Positions 9,356 through 18,302 of a stretch of 64,000 nucleotides of DNA are shown here, piece by piece. A program made the translations under genes and the position numbers. This DNA is from CAZAZQ01 sp964489705 (GTDB lineage: Bacteria > Zixibacteria > MSB-5A5 > GN15 > FEB-12), in the NCBI GenBank assembly GCA_964489705.1, contig CAZAZQ010000010.1, positions 80,311 through 144,310 on the forward strand, read 5' to 3'. The notes beneath the pieces are model-generated. The model was not told the origin of the DNA and did no database searches. It worked only from the letters and a program-made list of their open reading frames with translations. Within the stretch, counting starts at the first letter, position 1; the number at the start of each line of letters is the position of its first letter.

Positions 9356-9809
9356 GCTGTTGCTTTTCAGTTTGGCGCTGGGGTACCTGTGGTTTTCGCG
9401 GTTTCAAGTACAATATCCGTATTGGATTGACGGTATCGCCGATCCGTTTTTCAAGTTGGTCGGCGTCCGCCGTTGGTGGCTGGCGTTGGTTATCGACCAT
9501 TTTACGAATCTCGTTCCCTACCTGGCGCTGGTGCTGGCATCACCGGGGCTTATTGATAATTGGAAGCGTACCCTTGTCTCACTGTTCGTCGGGGTTGCTA
9601 TTTTGGTCTTCGGTCATCTGCTCCTTTCGTGGGCGGTGTACTATTTCAACGAAAAATATTCCCTCTCGAAGGGCTTTTACCGCTACATGGTGCCTCTTTA
9701 TATCATCAACGATGCGCTCCCATTGGTTTTATGGCTGGGTTTCTTCCCAAAGCTTCCTTCCCGGTTGTTCGGGCTGAAATGGGGGACTCCTGCGAAAAAG
9801 GAAAAATGA
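9324..9809 (+). CDS. Membrane protein, probable exosortase partner
   Basis: A 161-aa integral membrane protein with a GTG start inside the exosortase gene. Hydrophobic helices lie at about residues 5-22, 53-72, 80-104 and 124-142; the tail is lysine-rich. A conserved-looking RRWW motif (residues 49-52) sits between helices one and two. Exosortase genes often carry a small membrane gene as immediate neighbour, and the 32-nt overlap argues for coupled translation, so a partner role is likely; no enzymatic motif is visible. It is the last gene of the 4.6-9.8 kb set, but I see no terminator in the 228 nt that follow. Confidence 0.65.
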   Translation: MRKNLWLFLLKLLLFSLALGYLWFSRFQVQYPYWIDGIADPFFKLVGVRRWWLALVIDHFTNLVPYLALVLASPGLIDNWKRTLVSLFVGVAILVFGHLLLSWAVYYFNEKYSLSKGFYRYMVPLYIINDALPLVLWLGFFPKLPSRLFGLKWGTPAKKEK

Positions 9810-10037
9810 GAGCGTACCGGCAGGGCTTCCTTTCACAGATGTTATCGCCGGAAGTTCTCTCTGTTCAAAAGCTGAGCAGTTGGTAGTTGCCGGGAAGAGG
9901 AGTGGATTGTTGATAAAATAGTCATATTCCGCCGCCTGCCTTTTTTATTCTCCATATAACCTAAAGCCGCGCTCATCCAACGACGACCTCATACATCATG
10001 TGATTGACGAACGGTAACTTTCCAGTTGGGGTGTACT

Positions 10038-11753
10038 ATGAGAAAATCATCGGTCTCTGCATTCTTTTCCGTGGTGATAGGGGTAGTGGCGGCGGGAATG
10101 ATAACGGCAACGGTTGCCGCAATCGAGCCGCAGGAAGGGCACACCGTGCCGCCAGTGAAGAAAGAATTGCCGCCCGGTTGCGGCTTCGTACCGCCTCCGG
10201 TAAGACTTGACCACTTAGCCCACAAACACTTTCCGCGGAGGTTGGAAGCAGCCGAACTTCCGACCAAGTGGGATTGGCGCACCGCCGGGAAAGTAACCTC
10301 GGTGAAAAATCAGAGCACCTGCGGCGCCTGTTATGCTTTTGCCTCCTTAGGAGTATTTGAAGCCCAGGTGTTGATTGCCGACGGGGGAACCTACGATTTT
10401 TCCGAAAACAACGCCAAGGAGTGCAACTTTTATGACCGAAGCTGCGGCGGGGGGAATTTCTACGACATGGCGGACTTGTACTCCAAGAAGGGAGTGGTAT
10501 TGGAATCGTGCGATCCCTACGTGGCGAGTGACGTGAGTTGTAATACGAGTTGCGCTTCGATAAAGACCTTGTTGGATTGGTGTGTCATCTCTTCCAATAA
10601 TATTCCTTCTCCGACCGACTTGAAGAATTATATCCTCAGCTACGGACCGGTCTATACCACTATTTATGCCGGTGACGGCAGCGACCCCGCTTGGAACAGC
10701 GAGTTTTCCTCCTATGACGGTTCGTATACCCTGTATTACACCGGTACCTACACCCCCAACCATGCGGTGGTTATCGTCGGCTGGGACGACAGCTTGGTCC
10801 ACAGCGGCGGTATGGGAGGCTGGATTGTGAAAAACAGTTGGGGCACCAACTGGGGAGGAACCTGCGGGTACGGCACCGAAAAGGGGTATTTCACCATTGC
10901 GTACGGTTCCGCCAGCATCGGCAAATGGTCTTCCTTCATTGCCGACTGGCAGGATTACGACGTCAACGGCGACGTGCTTTACTATGATGAAGGCGGCTAT
11001 ACCAATTACTGGGGCTTCGGCACCACGACGGCGTGGGGGTTGTGCAAATTTATCATGCCGTCAACCCAGTATGTCACGCGGGTGGAATTCTGGACGACCG
11101 ATGCAACGACCGATGTTGACGTCTACATTTACAACGACTTTAACGGTTCTCTATTGTCGAATTTAATCGTCAGTAAGTTGGACACCTCTTTCAGTGAAGC
11201 CGGTTACCATTCGGTACCGCTGGGGACCGCCGCCCCGGAAATTGCCGCCGGGGAAGACATCTTTGTCGCCGTCAAGTTCACCAACGCAACCTTCACCTAT
11301 CCGGTCGTGACCGATAATGTCGGTCCCAGCACCGGCGGAGGAGTGACCTACCTGAGCAGTAACGGCTCGACCTGGTACGATATGGGAGCGAACTATGCCA
11401 ACGATGTCGGTATTCGTGTCCGCACCAGCCCGACTTTGGCGCTCTCGGTGGACGATGAAAACACCGCAACGCCGAATTCTTACCACCTGTCGTACAATTA
11501 CCCCAATCCGTTCAACCCGACGACGACCATTTCCTATAGTTTGCCGCACCGGTCACATGTGAATATTTCCATCTACAATATCGCCGGTGAGCGAGTGACC
11601 ACGCTTATTGACGAAACCAAACCTGCCGGAGAGCATATCGTGACGTGGGACGGCACCGATTACAGAGGTATGCCGGTGGCGACCGGCGTGTACTTCTACA
11701 CGTTGAAGACCGACGACTATTCTTCAGCGAAGAAGATGTTGTTACTCAAATAA
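10038..11753 (+). CDS. Secreted papain-like (C1A) cysteine protease with FlgD-like/T9SS-type C-terminal domain
   Basis: The ATG at 10038 (preceded by GGGGTG) gives a clear signal peptide ending near residue 28. The C1A domain (about 74-305) shows Q92 and catalytic C98 in NQSTCGACYAF, H242 in NHAVVIVGW and N266 in VKNSWGTNWG. There is no long inhibitory propeptide. Residues about 310-465 form a beta-rich lectin-like region, as in other C1A proteases of this type. The final ~85 residues (NYPNPFNPTTTISYSLP ... PVATGVYFYTL) are the FlgD-like fold used as a C-terminal sorting domain in FCB bacteria. It probably acts on proteins at the cell surface or outside. A terminator follows at 11781. Confidence 0.88.
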   Translation: MRKSSVSAFFSVVIGVVAAGMITATVAAIEPQEGHTVPPVKKELPPGCGFVPPPVRLDHLAHKHFPRRLEAAELPTKWDWRTAGKVTSVKNQSTCGACYAFASLGVFEAQVLIADGGTYDFSENNAKECNFYDRSCGGGNFYDMADLYSKKGVVLESCDPYVASDVSCNTSCASIKTLLDWCVISSNNIPSPTDLKNYILSYGPVYTTIYAGDGSDPAWNSEFSSYDGSYTLYYTGTYTPNHAVVIVGWDDSLVHSGGMGGWIVKNSWGTNWGGTCGYGTEKGYFTIAYGSASIGKWSSFIADWQDYDVNGDVLYYDEGGYTNYWGFGTTTAWGLCKFIMPSTQYVTRVEFWTTDATTDVDVYIYNDFNGSLLSNLIVSKLDTSFSEAGYHSVPLGTAAPEIAAGEDIFVAVKFTNATFTYPVVTDNVGPSTGGGVTYLSSNGSTWYDMGANYANDVGIRVRTSPTLALSVDDENTATPNSYHLSYNYPNPFNPTTTISYSLPHRSHVNISIYNIAGERVTTLIDETKPAGEHIVTWDGTDYRGMPVATGVYFYTLKTDDYSSAKKMLLLK

Positions 11754-11780
11754 GAAAACTCAGTCTGCCCTTTTGTCTCA

Positions 11781-11814
11781 ATGCGGGAGCACTGCTGTGC
11801 TCCTGCATTTTTTT
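11781..11814 (+). terminator. Rho-independent terminator
   Basis: A 12-bp stem (ATGCGGGAGCAC with GTGCTCCTGCAT, one G-T pair), a TGCT loop and seven T residues, 28 nt after the protease stop. It rules out the in-frame TTG at 11773 as the start of the following gene. Confidence 0.93.
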
Positions 11815-11922
11815 ATCCAAAATCTGTTGCTGCAAGAAAGCTCTTGTACGGTGCGGCGGAAGCTGTTAACTTCCACCTCGAAGCGATTATATCAAAACCC
11901 AAACCGCGGAAAAAGCCGCTTT

Positions 11923-13989
11923 ATGAAAACAACCGCTGGAACATCTGCCGGAGAACAACGACTTGTCGTTATGATCACCGTTGCCTATTTGGCTAGCGTT
12001 GTTCTGTTCTTTGTGGCTTCGTTGTTTCCCCGTCATCAGGTCTGGGGGATAAGCTGGTGGAGTTACTTCCCGGTATATGTCAAGATAGGCTTGTTTCTTG
12101 TGGCGTTGGCTGTCGGTGTCGGGAATTTCCTTTTGTTCAAGAAAGGGTGCCTGAAAGGACGAGAAGAGGAGAACGAAAACCGGAGCGTCGGAACATACCT
12201 GTTATTTGTCTCGGCGATAACGGTTGTTTTCGTCTTTTCTTTCATTCTTTTCCGGGGGACAATTCATTTTCTCGGGGACGGCTACCAACTGTTGACCCGT
12301 CTGGCGGAAGGGATGCCTGCCGTCAAGATGTGGGACAGAGGAACGACTTTTGTCACCCAGACCGTTTTTTCGCTCTTGGAAGGGCAGCCGGAGGTACGGG
12401 CTCTCAAAGCCTACCGCATTGTTTCCATCGATTCCGGTTTGTTTCTGCTGGTGGTGGCAGCTTTGTTTTCTTTTGTGTTTTACAAAGACAATCTCCGGCG
12501 TTTGGTTTTCTTTCTCGGCTTGTTCTCCGGCGGATATATGCTTTTGTTTTTCGGCTACGTAGAAAATTACGCTCTGTCGACGGCGGTGGTAATGCTGTAT
12601 ACTCTCATCGGGGTTGCCGTTCTTACCCGTCGTCTCCCGCGGTGGTGGTTACTGCCGCCGTTGGTGCTGGCGTGGTATTTGCATCTGTTTACCTTGACCC
12701 TTCTGCCGAGCGCCGTGTATCTTTTTCTGCGGGAAACACGTTTCGCCGATGCCGTATCAAAAATCATCCGACAGCGGAAGCTCTTTTTTGTGTTTCTGTT
12801 CGTTGTTTTGGGAATAGGGGTATACTATTTTCTTTATTCCCATTTTTACTTCTTTACTTTTGCCTTGTTGCCGCTGATGCCGGACAGGTTTACGATCGCG
12901 GGCGATTGGCTGTTTTCTCTCAAACATATCGTCGATGTCGCCAACTTGCTGCTGATGCTCGTGCCGGGCTTGCTCGTGTTGGTTGTGTTACTTTTCACGA
13001 CTCCTCAAAAGATGAGGTTCTCTCATCCGGCGACGCCGTTTTTGATGGTTCTTACTTTCTCGACGTTGGCTGCCGTGTATGTTTTCAATCCGGGGATAGG
13101 GATGCCGCGCAACTGGGATCTTTTTTCGATTGTTGCCGTTCCGCTGACGGTGTGGGGGTATACCTTCCTTATCGAAAGCGCCCGAACTTCCGGCGGATTG
13201 GTTTTTCGTGCCGTACCGGTTATTGCTTTGAGTTTTTTGCTGTTGGTGCCGCGGGTGGTGTCGCAGGTAATTCCGGAGGTCGGTATCGCACACTTCCGGA
13301 ACTATCTCGTTCATGACAAAATCAGGAACCGAAACGCCCGACGGCTGCTTATCGATTATTACAAGCAGCGGGGTGATACCGCCGCCGCCCAGGCGGAGCA
13401 ACAACGGGCGTTGGAGGATTTCCCCGAAGCGCGCTATAACGAGAAAGCTCGTGCTCTCATTCGGCAAGGGGAGCTGCGCGAGGCGACCCGATACCTGCAA
13501 GAAGTGCTTGCCACGAATCCGCTTTCCTACGATGCTTATGCCAACCTGGGAATCTGTCGTTTGAAGCAAGGAGATATCGACAGCGCCTTGACATTGCTGC
13601 AAATCGCCGACGGTTTGAATCCGTACAACGCTTCGACCGTCAACAACCTCGGAACCGTTTACCTGCGAAAGAAAGAGTACACCACGGCGGAGAAGTACTT
13701 CCGGAAGTCGTTGGCTATTGACCGCACCGAGAAAAACGCCATGGCGGGACTGGCGTCAGTGTACCTCCAGTCAAACGAGTTTGACAAGTCGTTGTTCTGG
13801 CTGGAGAAGTTGTTTCAGGGCGGCGGGCTGTCCTATGAATACTTTCGACAAGCCGGTGATGCGTTTCTCGAGCGGCAGGCGTTTTCTCATGCTTCCCGGG
13901 CGTATTCTTTTGCCGTCAAGCTCGGTTTGCCGGCCGATTACGTGGAAAAACTCCGGCGGAAGCATCCGCAACTGCGATTAAATGATTGA
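11923..13989 (+). CDS. Polytopic membrane protein with C-terminal TPR repeats (GT-C-like)
   Basis: I start the gene at ATG 11923, because an upstream in-frame TTG lies inside the preceding terminator's base. The 688-aa protein has about ten hydrophobic helices in its first ~420 residues, then a soluble ~250-residue tail with tandem tetratricopeptide repeats (for example AYANLGICRLKQGDID and TVNNLGTVYLRKKEYTTAE). The membrane half, with FGYVENYALSTAVVML and long loops between helices, resembles GT-C lipid-linked sugar glycosyltransferases such as PMT/ArnT or TMTC proteins, but I cannot point to a certain catalytic aspartate. It may glycosylate exported proteins. Neighbours are unrelated; the ABC transporter begins 61 nt downstream. 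Confidence 0.7.
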   Translation: MKTTAGTSAGEQRLVVMITVAYLASVVLFFVASLFPRHQVWGISWWSYFPVYVKIGLFLVALAVGVGNFLLFKKGCLKGREEENENRSVGTYLLFVSAITVVFVFSFILFRGTIHFLGDGYQLLTRLAEGMPAVKMWDRGTTFVTQTVFSLLEGQPEVRALKAYRIVSIDSGLFLLVVAALFSFVFYKDNLRRLVFFLGLFSGGYMLLFFGYVENYALSTAVVMLYTLIGVAVLTRRLPRWWLLPPLVLAWYLHLFTLTLLPSAVYLFLRETRFADAVSKIIRQRKLFFVFLFVVLGIGVYYFLYSHFYFFTFALLPLMPDRFTIAGDWLFSLKHIVDVANLLLMLVPGLLVLVVLLFTTPQKMRFSHPATPFLMVLTFSTLAAVYVFNPGIGMPRNWDLFSIVAVPLTVWGYTFLIESARTSGGLVFRAVPVIALSFLLLVPRVVSQVIPEVGIAHFRNYLVHDKIRNRNARRLLIDYYKQRGDTAAAQAEQQRALEDFPEARYNEKARALIRQGELREATRYLQEVLATNPLSYDAYANLGICRLKQGDIDSALTLLQIADGLNPYNASTVNNLGTVYLRKKEYTTAEKYFRKSLAIDRTEKNAMAGLASVYLQSNEFDKSLFWLEKLFQGGGLSYEYFRQAGDAFLERQAFSHASRAYSFAVKLGLPADYVEKLRRKHPQLRLND

Positions 13990-14050
13990 CTTCTTTTGCC
14001 TTCCCGATTACGTTGGCGGCGTGATAACTCCAAAGAGAAACGGGTGAGCT

Positions 14051-14785
14051 GTGATTCAAGCGTCTGAGCTGACCAAAATATTCAAGGAAAGAAAACGCGG
14101 TGTCGTGACGGCGGTTGACAAGGTTTCCTTTACCTGTGAACCGGGCTCTATCTATGGTTTGTTGGGACCCAACGGAGCGGGGAAAACGACCACCTTGCGG
14201 ATTCTTTCAACCGCGCTCAAACCAACCTCCGGTACGGCATACATTGACGGACTCGATGTAACCGAAGAGCCGCAGAAAGTCCGTTCTCGGATTGGATTTC
14301 TTTCCGGTGATACCGGTTTGTACGGACGCTTGTCTCCTCGCGAGATGGTGACCTATTTCGGGAAGCTGTACGGCATGTCGAAAACGGCGATTGAGGAGCG
14401 GATTGAACAGCTTTTTCAGATGCTTGATATGAATGAATTCGCCGACGCTCGTAACGAAAAGTTGTCGCAGGGAATGAAGCAAAAGGTTTCCATCGCCCGC
14501 TCGGTAGTCCATGACCCGCCGACAATGATTTTCGACGAACCGACAACCGGCTTGGACGTGATGAGCTCGCGTACCATCGTTCGCTTTATCAAGCAGTGTC
14601 GGGACGAGGGAAAGACGGTGGTTTTTTCGACGCACATTATGAGCGACGCCATGCGGTTGTGTGATAAAATCGGCATCATTCACAAGGGGAGAATGTTTTT
14701 TGAAGGGACGGTTCAAGAAATCCTCAATACCACCGGCACCGCTACGTTGGAAGACGCTTTCGTGCACATTGTAGGAGAAGAATGA
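14051..14785 (+). CDS. ABC-2 transporter ATP-binding protein (NatA-like)
   Basis: The nucleotide-binding subunit of an exporter. The 244-aa protein shows Walker A GPNGAGKTT near residue 40, the signature LSQGMKQK near residue 139 and Walker B MIFDEPTTGLD near residue 160, followed by the switch histidine in FSTHIMSDA. The GTG start has a GGGTGAG ribosome binding site. The last four bases overlap the start of the permease gene, so both are made together. NatA-type systems export ions, antibiotics or other small molecules; the substrate cannot be read from the sequence. Confidence 0.88.
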   Translation: MIQASELTKIFKERKRGVVTAVDKVSFTCEPGSIYGLLGPNGAGKTTTLRILSTALKPTSGTAYIDGLDVTEEPQKVRSRIGFLSGDTGLYGRLSPREMVTYFGKLYGMSKTAIEERIEQLFQMLDMNEFADARNEKLSQGMKQKVSIARSVVHDPPTMIFDEPTTGLDVMSSRTIVRFIKQCRDEGKTVVFSTHIMSDAMRLCDKIGIIHKGRMFFEGTVQEILNTTGTATLEDAFVHIVGEE

Positions 14786-15999
14786 TGCGGCTGTCGACGG
14801 TCATGACGATTTTCAAAAAAGAGATGACGGATACTCTTCGCGATCGTCGCACCCTTATTTTCATGCTTCTCATTCCCATTGTCGCCATCCCGGTGTTGAT
14901 GATGGGAGCGTCGAAATTGATGGTGAGTCAGATAACGAAAGCCCGCGAGGAAGTCTCAAAAATCGTCATTCAAGGGGAGGAGTTTCTTCCCGACGAGCTC
15001 CGAGAGAACTTTGCTCATGCCTCCGGTCTTGAAATTCTCGAGATGTCGCCCGAAGAAGAGAAAAAAGCCAAGGAAAAGTTGAAGCAGGGAGAGATACAGG
15101 CATTTGTTGTCGTGCCGAAGGAATTCCGTTCTCAAATAGAGCTCGAGCAACCGACAGCGGTAGAGATCTTTTACGACGAGGCGGAGATTAAATCCAGCTT
15201 CGCCAAGGAGAAAATCGAAGACATTTTCGATGATTTCAAAGAGAAAGTTGTCCTCCGACGCCTCGCGCAACGTCACCTTCCCAAAGAGATGCTCAAGCCG
15301 TTTGCTGTCAGGACGGAAAACGTAGCACCGATGCAGAAAATTGTCGGCAAGGAGCTGGGGGTCATCCTGCCGTACTTGATAATCATCATGTGTTTTATGG
15401 GGGCGATGTATCCCGCTATCGACTTGGCGGCGGGAGAGAAAGAACGCGGGACATTGGAAACGCTGCTCATCTCACCGGCGACGCGGGGAGAGTTTGTAAT
15501 CGGGAAATATCTGGTCGTTATGTTGACTGGGGTGGTCGCCGCTTTTCTCTCTCTGGGGAGCTTGGTTTTCTCGTTGAATTATATGGTCGAAGATTTGGTA
15601 AGGGGAATGGCGCAGATGTTTTCTTTTGCCGTTAACCTCGAGACGGTGGCGCTGATTTTTCTCACTATTGTTCCTTTGGCGGGAATATTCGCCGGAGTGT
15701 TGTTGTCGGTCTCTATCTTCGCCCGTTCTTTCAAGGAAGCGCAAAGCTATGTCACCGCTTTGAATATGGCGGTTATTTTTCCCGCGTTTGTTTCTCTGCT
15801 TCCCGGAATCGAGCTGGGCTACGGCATGTCGATGATTCCGGTGGTCAATGCCAGCTTGATTATCAAAGAGGCTATTTCCGGTTCGATTGAGTGGCAGTAT
15901 GTTCTTGTGGCGGTGGGGGCAAATGCCGTAGTCGCAGTTCTTGCGCTGCTTTTTTCCCGTCAGTGGTTTGAGAAAGAGTCGGTTATCTTTCGAGCCTAA
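14782..15999 (+). CDS. ABC-2 transporter permease (NatB-like)
   Basis: The membrane subunit paired with the preceding ATPase (ATGA overlap). The 405-aa protein has one N-terminal helix (about 25-45), a ~130-residue extracytoplasmic loop rich in charged residues, then five to six helices from about residue 190. Motifs typical of the family are DTLRDRRTLIFMLLIPI near the N-terminus and LAAGEKERGTLETLLISP near residue 215, the coupling segment to the ATPase. Likely function is export of a small hydrophobic compound or ions. No terminator with a T-run is evident after it. Confidence 0.87.
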   Translation: MMRLSTVMTIFKKEMTDTLRDRRTLIFMLLIPIVAIPVLMMGASKLMVSQITKAREEVSKIVIQGEEFLPDELRENFAHASGLEILEMSPEEEKKAKEKLKQGEIQAFVVVPKEFRSQIELEQPTAVEIFYDEAEIKSSFAKEKIEDIFDDFKEKVVLRRLAQRHLPKEMLKPFAVRTENVAPMQKIVGKELGVILPYLIIIMCFMGAMYPAIDLAAGEKERGTLETLLISPATRGEFVIGKYLVVMLTGVVAAFLSLGSLVFSLNYMVEDLVRGMAQMFSFAVNLETVALIFLTIVPLAGIFAGVLLSVSIFARSFKEAQSYVTALNMAVIFPAFVSLLPGIELGYGMSMIPVVNASLIIKEAISGSIEWQYVLVAVGANAVVAVLALLFSRQWFEKESVIFRA

Positions 16000-16056
16000 A
16001 AGAGCAAAACCTCTTATTATCGAGGCACATACTCCCTGTTTCGGTGTTGTTTTTTA

Positions 16057-16084
16057 TAGACAAAAGAGTTTTTTATGTTATATT
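16057..16084 (+). promoter_or_regulatory. Predicted sigma-70 promoter for the dockerin-bearing protease
   Basis: TAGACA (16057-16062) and TATATT (16079-16084), each matching the consensus at five of six bases, are separated by 16 nt. They would leave a leader of about 125 nt before the ATG at 16215; I found no riboswitch pattern in that leader. Confidence 0.55.
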
Positions 16085-16214
16085 AAAAGGGTTTGATAAT
16101 GAGGAACTGGCTTCAGTACTTACGTGAATACTTACACGGTGGGTATCGTTGAGACCCTGCCTCGGTAGGTTTTCGATGAGCGCCTGCGAGCACAGAAACA
16201 AAAGGAAGAAAAGG

Positions 16215-18020
16215 ATGAATCTCCACGCAAAGAGCAAGCAGCATCTTGTTTTTGTCGTCCTCCTGTGGGTGATTGGGATTGGCATTGTGCTGACCTCGTC
16301 GGTGTCGGCACAATTGACCAGTAAGGATATCGATTCCTTACGTGAACTGGGCAAGCAAGAGGGATGGACGTTTATCGTCACCGAAAATCCCGCGACGAAA
16401 TATCCGTTAGAGCAGTTATGCGGTTTGAAAGAGCCTCCCGATTGGAAGGAACATGCGCGCTTTGATCCCATGCTGAAAGTGAGAGCCGACCTGCCGAGCG
16501 CTTTTGACTGGCGGGATTCGGTGGAGCTGCCGCCGGTGAAAAACCAAGGCGGGTGCGGAAGTTGTTGGGCATTCGGAACGGTGGGTCCGTTGGAGTGCAA
16601 TATAAAAATTTTGGACGATGTTACTGTTGACCTTTCGGAACAATGGTTGGTCAGTTGCAACCAGAGCGGTTGGGGCTGTGACGGAGGGTGGTTTGCCCAC
16701 AATTACCACCAGTTCGTCAACGATCCTTGCGACAGCTCGGGGGCGGTTTTGGAAGAAGATTTCCCGTATGTTGCGTACGATGCTCCCTGCGGGTGTCCGT
16801 ACCCCCATCCGTACCATATCCAATCGTGGGCGTATATCGGTTCGCCTTCTAGCATTCCCGGTGTGGATCTCATCAAGCAGGCGATTATGGACTACGGTCC
16901 TGTTTCCGTGGCGGTATATGCCAACGGGGCGATGCAGGCGTACGGAGGCGGAGTGTTCAACGGGTGTGGTGAAGGTACTATCAACCATGCCGTCGTCATC
17001 GTGGGTTGGGATGACAGCCAGGGTCCGGCGGGGGTGTGGATTATGCGAAATTCGTGGGGCCCCGGCTGGGGAGAAGGCGGCTATATGCGTATCCCCTACG
17101 GGTGCTCTCAGATCGGCTATGCCGCGTGTTACGTGAACTACCCCGGCGGGGTCGCTTTTGAAGCGGATACGACAGTCGGATGGATACCGTTCGATGTCAA
17201 CTTTACGGCGACCTCGGGATTAGCAGTCGATACCTGGACATGGGATTTTGGAGACGGAGACTCGGCGTTTGTCCAATCGCCGACACACACGTACGATACT
17301 CCCGGTTTGTTTGCGGTCACGGTGCAGATAACCAGCGGGGGAGATACCCGCTCGCGGACAAAAACGAACTTCATCAAGGCTATCGCCGACACGTTGCTGC
17401 CGACCGAAGCAAGCGGCCAACGCAACGGCACGGCGGTATTGGTGGTCAACGCTCATAACAACATTCCTTTTGACTTGATTAAAATACCGATAGAGTATTC
17501 CGGCGATTTGGACGTTTCACTCGATTCTTTTTCGACCGTCGGCTGTCGGACGGAGAATTTTGACAACCAGACGTATCTCCATTTCAACCCTGCCGGTAAG
17601 CAGATGACGATCAAGCTGGAAGCCGGTTCGGCGGCTCCGGTGCCGGCGGGAGAAGGACCAGTTATAAGACTGTATTTCAGATTGGGCAGCTCGGCAACGT
17701 ATGGCGAGACGACTTTCGTCTATGTGGATGGCTACAATACCTATACGCCTTCCTTTGAAAGTATTTTTGCCCGATATACGCCGCGGGTAACGACCGGTGT
17801 TTTGTCGGTCTGTCTCCAACACGGCGACATCGATGGAAATCCCGGAATTACCGTCGCCGATATTACAGCGTTGGCGAATTACTTGTTTAAGGGGGGAGTA
17901 CCGCCGTCACCGTCGGAACTTGCTGATGTTGACTGCGATAGTAACGTTAATATCAGCGATTTGACCTACCTGGTAAGCTATCTGTTCACCGGGGGACCTG
18001 AGCCGTGCGGCTGTGAGTGA
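16215..18020 (+). CDS. Secreted papain-like (C1A) protease with PKD, cohesin-like and dockerin domains
   Basis: The ATG at 16215 follows an AAGGAAGAAAAGG ribosome binding site and starts a signal peptide ending about residue 32. After a short propeptide, the C1A domain (about 95-310) carries Q111 and catalytic C117 (QGGCGSCWAF), H258 (NHAVVIVGW) and N279 (MRNSWGPGWG). Then come a PKD domain (about 315-390, WTWDFGDGDS ... HTYDTPG), a beta-sandwich that resembles a cohesin (about 395-530) and two dockerin-type calcium loops (GDIDGNPGITVADI and DVDCDSNVNISDL, about 537-592) ending in a CGCE tail. It shares its catalytic domain type with the protease at 10038 but carries a different C-terminal anchor. 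A perfect terminator follows. Confidence 0.88.
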   Translation: MNLHAKSKQHLVFVVLLWVIGIGIVLTSSVSAQLTSKDIDSLRELGKQEGWTFIVTENPATKYPLEQLCGLKEPPDWKEHARFDPMLKVRADLPSAFDWRDSVELPPVKNQGGCGSCWAFGTVGPLECNIKILDDVTVDLSEQWLVSCNQSGWGCDGGWFAHNYHQFVNDPCDSSGAVLEEDFPYVAYDAPCGCPYPHPYHIQSWAYIGSPSSIPGVDLIKQAIMDYGPVSVAVYANGAMQAYGGGVFNGCGEGTINHAVVIVGWDDSQGPAGVWIMRNSWGPGWGEGGYMRIPYGCSQIGYAACYVNYPGGVAFEADTTVGWIPFDVNFTATSGLAVDTWTWDFGDGDSAFVQSPTHTYDTPGLFAVTVQITSGGDTRSRTKTNFIKAIADTLLPTEASGQRNGTAVLVVNAHNNIPFDLIKIPIEYSGDLDVSLDSFSTVGCRTENFDNQTYLHFNPAGKQMTIKLEAGSAAPVPAGEGPVIRLYFRLGSSATYGETTFVYVDGYNTYTPSFESIFARYTPRVTTGVLSVCLQHGDIDGNPGITVADITALANYLFKGGVPPSPSELADVDCDSNVNISDLTYLVSYLFTGGPEPCGCE

Positions 18021-18054
18021 GAAAGCATACTGAATTTTCGATTCTGAGTTGTGA

Positions 18055-18087
18055 GTTGGGCTTACGATAGGTAAGCCCAACTTTTTT
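18055..18087 (+). terminator. Rho-independent terminator
   Basis: A perfect 11-bp stem (GTTGGGCTTAC with GTAAGCCCAAC), loop GATAG, then six T residues, 35 nt after the protease stop. Confidence 0.94.
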
Positions 18088-18302
18088 GTGTCCGCTGCCG
18101 GGAGATTGTTTCTTTTCTTAAGAAATGAGAAGCTCTGGGTGTTTTCATGTTTCAATATGAAACGCTTTTTGTTGAATAGTATCTCTTCTTCTCGCTTGGA
18201 AAAAAGAAACAGTGAAAAATCCGACGGGTTCGTTAACTTCAGAGAACCGCCGTTTAATCCGATAAAATAGTGACACGAACTTTTAAGACGAAGTCGGATT
18301 CA

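Noticed and set aside
11773..11922. TTG-started N-terminal extension of the GT-C/TPR protein
   Set aside because: The codons run through a strong terminator hairpin with a T-run, and the ATG at 11923 begins a normal membrane protein.
12057..13316. 419-codon frame on the plus strand within the TPR membrane protein gene
   Set aside because: Alternative frame of a clearly coding membrane gene; the product is an arginine/cysteine-rich sequence without character.
16000..16214. Riboswitch in the leader of the dockerin-bearing protease
   Set aside because: I looked for cyclic di-GMP and other common riboswitch signatures and found none; only a promoter is supported.
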